Assembly (NCBI RefSeq): GCF_007752935.1
Contig: NZ_CP036319.1
Span: 4,626,001 to 4,690,000 of the forward strand
Direction: 5' to 3'
DNA: 64,000 nt
Source: Crateriforma conspicua
GTDB lineage: Bacteria > Planctomycetota > Planctomycetia > Pirellulales > Pirellulaceae
Shown: in pieces, positions 37,378-45,938 of the stretch
Layout: every line of letters starts with the position of its first letter
How positions within the stretch are numbered: the first letter of the stretch is position 1
The notes under the pieces: generated by a model
Told to the model about the DNA's origin: nothing
The model's database searches: none
The model's input: the letters and a program-made list of their open reading frames with translations, nothing else
Program-made: the position numbers and the translations under genes

Positions 37378-38708
37378 CAAAACGTTTCACTTTGCTGTTC
37401 CGCCCCGTCCACAAATGGAGTCGTGGATGGTGCAGATTTAATCCAAAAATAGAACCCCGCGACCGACGACAGGATGACGCCGATTGCCGAAGTGCAGTAA
37501 CTAAGATTGACGAAATATTCCAGACGATTCGAATCGGTCGCAAAGACGTCGCCGAAAATCTGAATGGCCACCGAACCGCTGTAGCCCAGCGAATCCGCGA
37601 CGTAGATGCAAAAGACCGCCGTGCCCACGAATCCGGTTGCGGCAATCAAACGATCAAACAAAACCGAATTGAACGGGACGTAGGTCAGATAAGAGCCCAA
37701 ACCGACCAGAGTCATCCACCAAAATCCGTTGATAACCCCCTGCTGCATCAACAGCGTGCTGACACCCGTCAAAGCGGCACCAGCGATCATGATTCCCAAT
37801 GCGCCGGCCAGCCCCCTGCGGTTGTCTCGGACGAGCGTCAACGCCCCCATGCAAATCATGACGCCAAAGGCCACGGGAATCTCCATCCGCGACAACAGCG
37901 CGGTGTCATCGTCGCCATACCCAAGTCGCTGAAGAATATCGACTTGATAGTTATCGCGGTAATCTCGATAGGCCGTTTGAAAGAAGTAGACCGCCAATAA
38001 CAGCCCCAACCCCGCAGCGAACGATCGAACGAAATTCATCCGCTGCGTTCCCGACATGGGTTCGCGGCGGACCCGCTGGGCGATGTCTTCGGGCGATGGT
38101 TCGGGCAAATGATCCAACAGCCACACACACACAATCAATAAGGGGAAAAAGCACATACCGGTGGCAAACGGCATGAACCACTCCGATACGCCGGAATCCA
38201 TCAACGACAATCCGACGTCTTTCACCACGCCACTGGAAACAATGAACGAACAACTGAGCCCGGCCAGCAGGATTTCCGATGTCCGCCGGCCTTCCAGGTA
38301 CCAGACAATCAGCCCCCAGATCATTCCCAACGGCAAACCGTTGAAAAACATCGCCACGGGCTTCAGCCCCAAAGGCAACACCGCAAATAATAACAACGCC
38401 AGTTCGGCCAATCCGATCAGCCCAAGAATCATCGCCGCCCGGTATCGCCGAACCGCTTCGGAGCAATATTTAATGCCCAAGTACTTGGATAGGGTGTAGC
38501 CCAATATCTGGCTGATCACCAACGCGGTTTTCAGTTCCAATCCCCATAACCGCAATCCGTCATAGGTCCCGGCCGCAAAAGGCTTGCGAAACGCATACAT
38601 GCAAAAGTAGGTCGCAAACGCCATTGCCATCGCATAGGGAACGACCCGTTGGGTGGATGACCTTCGCAAGAAGGCTTCCAAAGCGGTGCTTTTGGGAAGC
38701 TGAAACAT
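37377..38708 (-). CDS. MFS-type transporter (DUF5690-like), candidate phosphonate importer
   Basis: The 443-residue protein has about 12 hydrophobic segments and a long central cytoplasmic loop (~215-235, LPEPSPEDIAQRVRREP). The N-terminal motif MAFATYFCMYAFRKPFAAG resembles organophosphate/sugar-phosphate antiporters of the MFS (UhpC/GlpT type) and DUF5690 proteins. It is translationally coupled to phnX (1-nt overlap), so import of aminoethylphosphonate or a related phosphonate is the best guess; no transport data exist in this sequence. The upstream neighbour, 58 nt away, is the class III aminotransferase-fold gene. The start is the ATG at 38708. Confidence 0.75.
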   Translation of the reverse strand: MFQLPKSTALEAFLRRSSTQRVVPYAMAMAFATYFCMYAFRKPFAAGTYDGLRLWGLELKTALVISQILGYTLSKYLGIKYCSEAVRRYRAAMILGLIGLAELALLLFAVLPLGLKPVAMFFNGLPLGMIWGLIVWYLEGRRTSEILLAGLSCSFIVSSGVVKDVGLSLMDSGVSEWFMPFATGMCFFPLLIVCVWLLDHLPEPSPEDIAQRVRREPMSGTQRMNFVRSFAAGLGLLLAVYFFQTAYRDYRDNYQVDILQRLGYGDDDTALLSRMEIPVAFGVMICMGALTLVRDNRRGLAGALGIMIAGAALTGVSTLLMQQGVINGFWWMTLVGLGSYLTYVPFNSVLFDRLIAATGFVGTAVFCIYVADSLGYSGSVAIQIFGDVFATDSNRLEYFVNLSYCTSAIGVILSSVAGFYFWIKSAPSTTPFVDGAEQQSETF

Positions 38709-38766
38709 GCCGACCTAATGTTTTGATTCTGACCAGAATCGGTTTCCTGCCAAAATTCAATGAATG

Positions 38767-40164
38767 CTATATCGCCGATCGTCCCACGGAAACGCATGCC
38801 GATTCGGTGAATGCGTAGCGTGTCTTCGGCGCGCGGCCGTAGCCGGTTTCACGAAGCGTCGCAGTGAACCGTTCAAGGAACTCATCACAGACGGCTTCGT
38901 CGTGCGCCAAGGAAAGATACAGTTTGGTTCCCATCGGATTTAAAAACACGCCCTTTTCAAATAGCCCCAACATGACCGCACGACCACGATCGCGATTGGC
39001 GGTCAGCATCGATCGATAATTGCGAATCGGTTCGGTCGTAAAGACCACTTGTGCCAGCGGACCGTCGCCGATCACTTGTCCCGGCGCCCCGGTATTCATC
39101 AGAGCCCGCCGCATGCCGTCACGCAAATAACGTCCCAGGGCGTGCAAACGATCATAAGTGGATTCTTGACGGTACACGGCCAGTGCTGCGCGACTGGCGG
39201 CGGCGGAAATGGGGTTACCGCCCAATGTCGATGCCGACCAAACATAACTGGGTTTATCCGATCGGTCCTCGCGGGTGCAGTTCATCACATCCGCACGTCC
39301 CCCATAGACACCGATGGGATACCCGCCGCCCAACGCCTTGCCGTACGCGACCAAGTCCGGCGTCACGCCGTAATATTCTTGTGCGCCGCCATAAGCCAAA
39401 CGAAAACCCGTCACCACTTCGTCAAAGATCAGCAAGATTCCGTGCTGGCGGGTGACCTGACGCAGCTTTTCCAAGAAGCCTTCTTCCGGTGGTGTGCATC
39501 GCTGCAACGGTTCGACAATGACCGCGGCCAAGTCTTCGGCATGTTCGGCGATCAATGTCGCTGTGGTTGCCGCGTCGTTGAACGGAGCCGAAAGCAACAA
39601 CGGATCCGATCCCGGAATGGTTCCCGTTCCGCTCCAATCCACCTTGGGATGCGGTGGCGGTTGCTGGGGAAAAACACTGGCCACGCCAAAGTCGTGGGCA
39701 CCGTGATAGGCACCTTCGAATTTCATCACCTTGGGTCTTCCGGTGAAGCCACGCGCCATCCGCACACAGTAGTGCGTCGCCTCGCTTCCGGATGCGGCAA
39801 ATCGAACCGTGTCACACGCCGGACTGATGCGAACAATCTCCTCGGCGACTTCGATCGATTCCTCGGTCACGTACGCGAAATTGGACCCTTGGCTAATTCG
39901 CCGTGACACTGCGGCAACGACATCGGGGTGGGAATGCCCGACCAGCACCGACCCCCAGCCCATGGAAAAGTCGATGAAGCGACGACCGGCACAGTCTTCC
40001 AACTCACAGCCTTTCCCACGCACGATGACCGTGGCCAGTTCTTCCGGCAGATTGAATTCGCCGTTGGAACCGCCTGGAAACACCTTCAGCGATCGTTCGA
40101 TGCAATCTTCCATCGGTGCACTTTCCAGCAGAGGGTTGAAAATGTCCGACCGTGAATCCCCCAA
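38767..40164 (-). CDS. Class III aminotransferase-fold PLP enzyme, phosphonate-linked (GSAM-like)
   Basis: The 465-residue protein is a fold type I PLP enzyme of aminotransferase class III, closest to glutamate-1-semialdehyde aminomutases (FPGGSNGEFN, WGSVLVGHSHP, DEVVTGFRLAYGG). The PLP lysine is Lys276 in YGKALGGGYPIG. It heads the minus-strand transcript with the transporter, phnX and phnW. It is therefore more likely a phosphonate enzyme, such as an aminotransferase or ammonia-lyase acting on a hydroxylated or N-modified aminoethylphosphonate, than a tetrapyrrole enzyme. The start is TTG 40164; an ATG at 40113 is possible. The substrate is not settled by sequence. Confidence 0.8.
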   Translation of the reverse strand: MGDSRSDIFNPLLESAPMEDCIERSLKVFPGGSNGEFNLPEELATVIVRGKGCELEDCAGRRFIDFSMGWGSVLVGHSHPDVVAAVSRRISQGSNFAYVTEESIEVAEEIVRISPACDTVRFAASGSEATHYCVRMARGFTGRPKVMKFEGAYHGAHDFGVASVFPQQPPPHPKVDWSGTGTIPGSDPLLLSAPFNDAATTATLIAEHAEDLAAVIVEPLQRCTPPEEGFLEKLRQVTRQHGILLIFDEVVTGFRLAYGGAQEYYGVTPDLVAYGKALGGGYPIGVYGGRADVMNCTREDRSDKPSYVWSASTLGGNPISAAASRAALAVYRQESTYDRLHALGRYLRDGMRRALMNTGAPGQVIGDGPLAQVVFTTEPIRNYRSMLTANRDRGRAVMLGLFEKGVFLNPMGTKLYLSLAHDEAVCDEFLERFTATLRETGYGRAPKTRYAFTESACVSVGRSAI

Positions 40165-40435
40165 CCAACAATCGGGGCTCGTCGGGCTGCGTGGGATCCA
40201 GGATAGGCGAACTGGCGACCTGAATTCAACTATCAGTCAACAAAGTTTCTCCGCTGGATCAAACAAATTCGGTGCCGCCGCTGGCATCAATGCATTTTAC
40301 GAAGCATTTTCCGTGAAATTCCGATAAAACAATCCCTCGCCGTCCAGGTGCGTTGCCGCCAGGTCGGTCCAGCTGTTTACTTTGGGTCGACATCGTTCGG
40401 TGCGTCCCCTGATCCAACCCGACTGTCACTTCGCC
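40165..40435. promoter_or_regulatory. Divergent promoter region of the phosphonate island
   Basis: The two arms start from this 270-nt space. An imperfect inverted repeat, AATGC-N10-GCATT, lies at 40289-40308, inside an AT-richer stretch. It is a possible operator; nothing else is distinctive. Confidence 0.35.
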
Positions 40436-41902
40436 ATGTCCACGCCCTCACAAAACCATGCAGTGACGGATACCACACCCCCTCCACCGGTGGACCGATC
40501 CGAAGGCGATGTGAATCTTTCGCCAAGAAGAGATCAATGGCAAGCAAGAACGATTGGCGCAGACATTCGACGAATGCTTGACCAAGACAGCGATGCTTTT
40601 CTGCACCAGTGCCTGTCCAGTCCTTGCCTGAATGCCCTTTCGGCCTGCGATGGGATCTATCTGGAAGACGTCGATGGCCGCCGATTCATGGACTTTCACG
40701 GCAACTATGTGCATCAAGTCGGCTTTCGGAATCCCCGCGTGGTCGCGGCGGTGAAAGACCAATTGGATGTGTTGCCGTTTTGTACGCGACGATACACCAA
40801 CGAACCGGCGATTCGTTTGGCCGGCCGATTGGGTGAACTGGCACCGGGCGACTTGAGCAAATGCCTTTTCGCCCCCAGCGGTGCGGTCGCCGTGGGCATG
40901 GCGTTGAAGCTCGCGCGATTGGCGACCGGGCGTCACAAAACGATTTCGATGTGGGAATCGTTCCATGGCGCGACTTTGGAAGCGTCATCGGTTGGTGGAG
41001 AAGCTTTGTTTCGCAGCGACATCGGACCGCTGCTGCCCGGCACCATCCAAGTCCCGCCGCCGGGGCACCGACAATGCGTCTTCGGGTGCGGAGGCGATTG
41101 CGACGCCCGGTGTGCCGATTACATCGAATACGTGTTGCAGCAGGAGGGCGACGTTGCGGCTTTGATCGCCGAACCGATCCGCGCGTCAAATGTCACGGCG
41201 GGATCGCCGGAGTTTTGGAAACGTGTCGCCGATGCCTGCCGGCGAAATGGCACGCTGTTGATCTTCGACGAAATCCCCACGGGCCTGGGCCGGACCGGAC
41301 ACCTGTTCGCAAGCGCTTGCACCGGAGTCACCCCGGACATGATTGTGCTGGGCAAGGGATTGGGTGGCGGCGTCATGCCGATGGCGGCTTTGATCGCCCG
41401 CCGTGACCTGGACGTCGCGGGCAACAAGGCGATCGGACACTACACGCACGAAAAATCACCACTGGGCGCCGCCGCAGCGCTGGCCACCTTGGATTGTTTG
41501 TTAGGGCCACTAGACGCCCCAAACCCACATGACGATCGATCCGGCGAACATTCCGCGGAAGCACCTGGGAACTTGATCGATCGGGCGGTGCAACTGGGCA
41601 AACGTCTTCGACGACAGTTGATCGACTTTCGAAAATCGTGCCCGATCATCGGGGACGTTCGAGGCGAAGGCTTGCTGGTCGGCTTTGACGTTGTCGAACC
41701 ACAGTCGCCGCAGCGGGCTTGTCCACAGCGTGCCGAAGCCGTGCTGTACGCCGCGCTTGACGAAGGCGTCAGCTTCAAAACGGGTGGCGGCAACACCGTC
41801 GTCTTGGCGCCGCCGCTGACGATCACCGATGCCGAACTGGACGAAGCCGCTTTGCGGATCTGTCGTGCGGTGCAACGCGTCCACGACGGTCACGGTTCAT
41901 GA
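40436..41902 (+). CDS. pbfA: PbfA-like (R)-1-hydroxy-2-aminoethylphosphonate ammonia-lyase candidate (class III aminotransferase fold)
   Basis: The protein has 488 residues from the ATG at 40436; a TTG at 40382 is less likely. It has the class III PLP fold with Lys307 in LGKGLGGGVMPMAAL, a GHYTHEKSPLG segment and a Cys cluster at ~220-228 (VFGCGGDCDARC). In phosphonate gene clusters, such enzymes next to phnW and phnX are known as PbfA. PbfA removes ammonia from (R)-1-hydroxy-2-aminoethylphosphonate and so gives phosphonoacetaldehyde directly. Gene context fits. It could instead be a plain aminotransferase, and sequence alone does not separate the two. Confidence 0.65.
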   Translation: MSTPSQNHAVTDTTPPPPVDRSEGDVNLSPRRDQWQARTIGADIRRMLDQDSDAFLHQCLSSPCLNALSACDGIYLEDVDGRRFMDFHGNYVHQVGFRNPRVVAAVKDQLDVLPFCTRRYTNEPAIRLAGRLGELAPGDLSKCLFAPSGAVAVGMALKLARLATGRHKTISMWESFHGATLEASSVGGEALFRSDIGPLLPGTIQVPPPGHRQCVFGCGGDCDARCADYIEYVLQQEGDVAALIAEPIRASNVTAGSPEFWKRVADACRRNGTLLIFDEIPTGLGRTGHLFASACTGVTPDMIVLGKGLGGGVMPMAALIARRDLDVAGNKAIGHYTHEKSPLGAAAALATLDCLLGPLDAPNPHDDRSGEHSAEAPGNLIDRAVQLGKRLRRQLIDFRKSCPIIGDVRGEGLLVGFDVVEPQSPQRACPQRAEAVLYAALDEGVSFKTGGGNTVVLAPPLTITDAELDEAALRICRAVQRVHDGHGS

Positions 41903-42050
41903 ACAATTCACACCATCGGCAAGTTGATCGCTGGTCAACGCATCGATAGTTTTCATGGTCGGCCGTGTCGATCGCGGGTGCCACCATTCGCGGGCGATCA
42001 GTTTTGCATCACACAACAATTTTCACTCTTTCATGACAGGGTGACCGCCG

Positions 42051-42767
42051 ATGAGCGGACCAAAGATCAGCATGATCGTCTTCGACGTCGCTGGAACCAC
42101 GGTTTCCGACAAGGAAAACGCCGTCGCCCGATGTGTCAGCGAAGCGGTGACCGCCGCTGGGGTCCCGACCGATGCCCAGGCGGTCAATCCATTGATGGGC
42201 ACCCCCAAACCCGATGCGATCCGAACACTGCTCGCAAGAGATCCATCGCTGAAAATCACCGACGCCTTGGTGAACGAAACTCACCAGGACTTTCAAAACC
42301 GCATGATCGACTACTACCGACATTCGCCCGGGGTCGTTCCGACCGACGGCGCGGTGGAGGTCTTTCAAACGCTGCGGGATCGCGGCATCAAGGTCGCACT
42401 GGATACCGGTTTTGACAGGCCGACCCTGGACACCATCTTGGACCGATTGTCTTGGCACGATCAAGTCGATGCGACGGTCAGCAGTGACCAGGCCGCCGGC
42501 CGCCCCGATCCCGGCATGATCCATCACTTGATGAGACAATTGGGTGAAAGCGATCCGCGACGTGTTGCCAAAGTTGGCGACAGTGTCAGTGATGTCCGAC
42601 AAGGCTTGGCGGCGGACTGTGGATGGGTGGCAGCGGTGCTGAGCGAGCGGACCCGACCGCTGTTCGAAGAACCAGTGGATCCGGACTATCGAACCGTTCA
42701 CACCATTGAATCATTGCAAGAGATCCTGCCGCACTTTGATCCATCATCACCTTGTGCAAACGCGTGA
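42051..42767 (+). CDS. Phosphonatase-like hydrolase (second PhnX paralogue)
   Basis: The 238-residue HAD protein is shorter than PhnX (281). It keeps the distinctive phosphonatase residues: Asp12 in DVAGTT, Lys53 in MGTPKPDAIR (cap lysine position) and Arg in GRPDPGMI. It belongs to the PhnX-like (TIGR03351-type) clade, which is usually found with phosphonate Fe-alcohol dehydrogenases, as here. It probably acts on phosphonoacetaldehyde or a close aldehyde. It starts 148 nt after the PbfA-like gene, and the next gene overlaps or follows it closely. Confidence 0.88.
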   Translation: MSGPKISMIVFDVAGTTVSDKENAVARCVSEAVTAAGVPTDAQAVNPLMGTPKPDAIRTLLARDPSLKITDALVNETHQDFQNRMIDYYRHSPGVVPTDGAVEVFQTLRDRGIKVALDTGFDRPTLDTILDRLSWHDQVDATVSSDQAAGRPDPGMIHHLMRQLGESDPRRVAKVGDSVSDVRQGLAADCGWVAAVLSERTRPLFEEPVDPDYRTVHTIESLQEILPHFDPSSPCANA

Positions 42768-44017
42768 CTTCCAAGACACCAAACAAACACACCGATGCAC
42801 CGGAGACTGTCGCGTCCATGCCAATACCAACATCCGACACCCTGGCTGATCGATTGCCCGCCGAAGTCCTTCGTTGTCTGGACGACACCGGACAAACATA
42901 TTTGGATTCCATTGATCGCATGGGCAGCGTCTTGAAGCAGATGCATTGCAACCGCCCTTTGGTCGTGATCGATCGTCGTGCGGTCACCGCGTCGAACCTG
43001 TCGGCGACCGTGGAAGCAGCGTTGGCCGACGTTGATTGCCTGTGGTTTGACGAATTCACCCCCAACCCGACCAGCGAAGAAGCGTTGCGGGCGGCCAATG
43101 CTGCGGCCGAACACCGGGCCGACTCGGTCATCGCGATCGGCGGTGGGACCTGCTTGGACGTTGCCAAGATGGCGGCGCTGGCCGGATCGGAAAACGCCGA
43201 TCGACAAAGCGACGTCTGCCGCGGCGGATCAACGGAATCACTTTCACCTTTGCCCTTGATGGCCGCCCCCAGCACGTCGGGAACCGGCAGCGAAGCGACG
43301 CAGTTTGCCGCGATCTACGTCGACGGGCGAAAGCAATCGATCTCCGACAAACGCATGCGTCCCGCGGTGGTGATCATGGACCCACGACTGCATGCGGCGA
43401 TGCCGGCATCGATCGCCGCATGCACCGGGATGGACGCGTTGTCCCAGGCGATCGAATCGCTATGGGCGGTGGGCCGTACCGAAGCATCGGCGCGGTATGC
43501 TCAGGCCGGCGGACGCCTGATCGCCGAAAGCCTCGTCTCCAGTGTTTGTGATGCAGATGAAGGCAGCCGATTCAAGATGATGTGGGGCGCGCACCTGGCC
43601 GGCCAAGCGATCAACATCAGCAAAACAACCGCTTCCCATGCTCTGTCGTACCAATTGACCCAACGGTTTGGGATCGCGCACGGACACGCCGTCGCGTTAA
43701 CCCTGGGACCATTGGCTGCGGCCAATGCGACCACCGATGCAACGAACTGCAACGACCCGCGGGGTGCGGAAGTCGTTTGCGGACATGTCCAGCAGGCTGC
43801 ATCGGTGCTGAACGCCACGCCGGCGCAGATGCCCAGTGTGATGTCGGACCTGTTGCGTCAAATCGGTCTGCCAAATTCCCTGTCGGAGGCCGGAATCGGT
43901 GAAAACCGCTTGGCCGAGATCGCCGCCTCGGTGGACCCAGTTCGACTTGGGAACAACCCACGGCGTTTGGACACCGCGGAGCTTCACGAGCTACTGCTTC
44001 GTGCATACACGGCTTGA
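42752..44017 (+). CDS. Phosphonate-associated iron-containing alcohol dehydrogenase
   Basis: The 421-residue protein starts at TTG 42752, overlapping the upstream stop by 16 nt; ATG 42818 (399 residues) is an alternative. It has the Fe-ADH nucleotide motif AIGGGTCLDVAKM and GTGSEATQFA. The ligand region reads TGMDALSQAIES, where a His found in many Fe-ADHs is Gln; later His ligands (ASHALSY and AHGHAVAL) are present. The TIGR03405-type family sits beside phosphonatase-like genes and reduces phosphonoacetaldehyde or a related aldehyde; here it may drain the aldehyde to hydroxyethylphosphonate or act on acetaldehyde. The metal is uncertain. Confidence 0.85.
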   Translation: MCKRVTSKTPNKHTDAPETVASMPIPTSDTLADRLPAEVLRCLDDTGQTYLDSIDRMGSVLKQMHCNRPLVVIDRRAVTASNLSATVEAALADVDCLWFDEFTPNPTSEEALRAANAAAEHRADSVIAIGGGTCLDVAKMAALAGSENADRQSDVCRGGSTESLSPLPLMAAPSTSGTGSEATQFAAIYVDGRKQSISDKRMRPAVVIMDPRLHAAMPASIAACTGMDALSQAIESLWAVGRTEASARYAQAGGRLIAESLVSSVCDADEGSRFKMMWGAHLAGQAINISKTTASHALSYQLTQRFGIAHGHAVALTLGPLAAANATTDATNCNDPRGAEVVCGHVQQAASVLNATPAQMPSVMSDLLRQIGLPNSLSEAGIGENRLAEIAASVDPVRLGNNPRRLDTAELHELLLRAYTA

Positions 44018-44047
44018 GTCGCCCGCGGGAATCTTTTTGGTGCCAAC

Positions 44048-44650
44048 TCAGGCTTCTTCGGCCTCTTCGTCGGCAACGATGTGATCGGACGCTTCGCCAC
44101 CAACGTCATGAAAGACGACCAAGACTTCGCACTCTTCGCCGTCGCGGCAAACGACGCGATGGGGGACTTCGCCATCGAAGTAAACGCTGTCGCCCGGATT
44201 CAGTTCGTGCGAATCATCGCCGTAATCCAAACGAGCTTGCCCTGACAAGACGTACAGAAATTCTTCGCCCTTGTGCGGCAGCTTTTCACGATCATCTTCG
44301 ACCGGCACTTTCAACAGGAACGGATCCATGCTGCGTTTGGGTCGAGCGTGAGCCAGACTGGCGTATCGAATCTTGCTGACCGGTTCGTCGCGTCGATACT
44401 CCACCCGCTGGTCGCTTCGCACGACCACCAAACCGGGTTCCGCTTCCAAGCCTTCAAACAGTTCCGACAGCGACACGTCCAAAACGGATGCGATTTCAGA
44501 CAGCGCCGGCAGCGAAGGTGTCAGACGAAAGTTTTCGACTTTGGACAACCACCCCCGGGACAAACCGGCTTGCGTGGCCACCTGTTCCAGGGTCAGCCCG
44601 CGTTGCAGTCGGACGCGTTTGAGCCGCTGTGCCAATTCAGTCAAATTCAT
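44048..44650 (-). CDS. XRE-family regulator with C-terminal cupin domain
   Basis: The 200-residue protein has a helix-turn-helix of the XRE type at ~5-60 (RLQRGLTLEQVATQAGLSRGW) and a cupin (~115-185) with KGEEFLYVLSGQARLDYGD and HELNPGDSVYF. Such regulators sense a small ligand with the cupin and repress or activate neighbouring catabolic genes. It converges with the Fe-ADH gene and is the only regulator in the phosphonate island, so control of that island is plausible. The C-terminus is acidic (EEAEEA). Confidence 0.92.
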   Translation of the reverse strand: MNLTELAQRLKRVRLQRGLTLEQVATQAGLSRGWLSKVENFRLTPSLPALSEIASVLDVSLSELFEGLEAEPGLVVVRSDQRVEYRRDEPVSKIRYASLAHARPKRSMDPFLLKVPVEDDREKLPHKGEEFLYVLSGQARLDYGDDSHELNPGDSVYFDGEVPHRVVCRDGEECEVLVVFHDVGGEASDHIVADEEAEEA

Positions 44651-44952
44651 CCGAACGTGTCTCCTCTGTTGCGTTCAATAGTAACTGCCACCCCCCGATA
44701 GGTGAAGGGTGGCCGAACGCTTTGAAGGATTGGCAGCGGAGCGAAAAAAGCGGCGATTCAGCCATGGGAATTGTCGGCAGGAATCGCACCGTGGCAGCCT
44801 GCCGACCTGCGGTGACGCGTTGCAATCCACGGGCAAAACGCACACACAAAGTCAGTGGCCGAAACGATCGCCCCGCCGACCAGTGATGCACCGACGCAAT
44901 AAAAAAACGCCCCGCGTGCACGAAGACACGACAGGGCGTTGGGCAGGCCAAG
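44651..44952. other. Intergenic region between the XRE gene and tRNA-Ser
   Basis: It contains the promoter side of the regulator gene and, at its right end, the tRNA-Ser terminator. No coding region is apparent. Confidence 0.5.
44899..44941 (-). terminator. Rho-independent terminator of tRNA-Ser
   Basis: On the minus strand AACGCCCTGTCGTG pairs loosely with CGTGCACGCGGGGCGTT, followed by a run of seven T. It lies about 12 nt past the tRNA end. Confidence 0.8.
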
Positions 44953-45035
44953 CGGAGGACACGGGACTCGAACCCGCAACCCCATAAGGGGCAACTGATT
45001 TCGAATCAGTCTGCTAGCCAATTCGCATATCCTCC
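44953..45035 (-). tRNA. tRNA-Ser (anticodon CGA)
   Basis: The 83-nt gene has an acceptor GGAGGAT/GTCCTCC (one G-T pair) with discriminator G. The anticodon arm is ACTGA-TTCGAAA-TCAGT. The long variable arm (CCCC-TTAT-GGGG) is typical of tRNA-Ser, and the T arm contains GGTTCGAGTCC. CCA is not encoded. Confidence 0.96.
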
Positions 45036-45118
45036 GGGGGTGCCACCAATGTCCACGGACCCGACAGAATCGTCAAGCCGCAATCGGCCTTGGATCCCGA
45101 TCACGGCACGGTTTTCGC

Positions 45119-45517
45119 TCACTCAGCCGGACCGATCGTCAAGGTCAACGCCGTCGAAGGGACGGAGGCCTGTGCCGCAGCGGATCGGACCCGAACATCG
45201 TCTCGGATCAACGCCTCGATCGCCGGTGATCTGGGGTCATCGGGATCGGTTTCCAGGCGGCCGTCAGTCGCGACGCGAAGGGAAACGGGTGGATCGACGG
45301 AAATGCCGGCACCGACCAATCGCTCGGTCAGCAAGGATTTCAGTTGTTCCGCCGCACCGACATCCCCGGAATCCGAAGCGCCCGCGGGCGTTTCCGTAGA
45401 TTCGCCGTGCAGGATCGAGTCGAACGTTTCCAGACCGGACCGGGAGACCTGCGAAATCACATCGCCGGCGGCCTGGACCGCGGACCGAGCCGCACCGACG
45501 GCGGAAAGAGGATTCAT
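45119..45517 (-). CDS. Small protein of unknown function
   Basis: The product has 132 residues from the ATG at 45517. It is rich in Ala, Ser and Asp with a regular pattern of short helices and a C-terminal beta-like stretch (TALTLTIGPAE). There is no Cys and no recognisable motif. A GTG directly before the ATG is also possible. It lies 8 nt after the stop of the small secreted gene and is probably co-transcribed with it. The frame could be a structural or secreted protein, but I see no signal peptide. Confidence 0.6.
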   Translation of the reverse strand: MNPLSAVGAARSAVQAAGDVISQVSRSGLETFDSILHGESTETPAGASDSGDVGAAEQLKSLLTERLVGAGISVDPPVSLRVATDGRLETDPDDPRSPAIEALIRDDVRVRSAAAQASVPSTALTLTIGPAE

Positions 45518-45525
45518 CACGTCGA

Positions 45526-45837
45526 TCAATGCTTGTGTTCGGTTTGGAAACCGTATTCCTTCAGCCACTTTTCCCACTTGTGGGCTTCGTCGTGCGTTTT
45601 CAAGTTCAACGCCTGCCATTTGGGGCATCGGTATTTGACGTCTTCATGGTCGCCGTGGGCGTGCCGTTTGACTTCGCACTTCAGCTTTTTCAGCGTTTCG
45701 GCGATCGTGTCGGCCTTCTTTTTTTCGTGGATGTGCTTCGCCTTCCACTCGACGCAGCGATAACGAACGATTTCCGCGGCGGTCGCCGTCAGCGGACTGA
45801 GAGCAAGAACAGCGGCCAAAAGAACCAATCGAAACAT
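45526..45837 (-). CDS. Small secreted protein with two Cys-Pro/Val-Glu Lys-rich repeats
   Basis: The 103-residue protein starts at ATG 45837 with a signal peptide (RLVLLAAVLALSPLTATAAE). The mature part holds two similar units, each beginning YRC and followed by Lys/His-rich helices: VRYRCVEWKAKHI and VKYRCPKWQALNL. The ends are His-rich (EVKRHAHGDHED, TEHKH), so metal binding is imaginable but unproven. No family name is known to me. The next gene downstream starts 8 nt later. Confidence 0.75.
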   Translation of the reverse strand: MFRLVLLAAVLALSPLTATAAEIVRYRCVEWKAKHIHEKKKADTIAETLKKLKCEVKRHAHGDHEDVKYRCPKWQALNLKTHDEAHKWEKWLKEYGFQTEHKH

Positions 45838-45938
45838 GGCGAAAACACTCCGCATGCAAACAAGTCGGGGGTGGGGATAAATCAGCCAAGTGGATTACCG
45901 CACGACGGCACAAACCGTCAAGCCGAATCGCACGTCGA

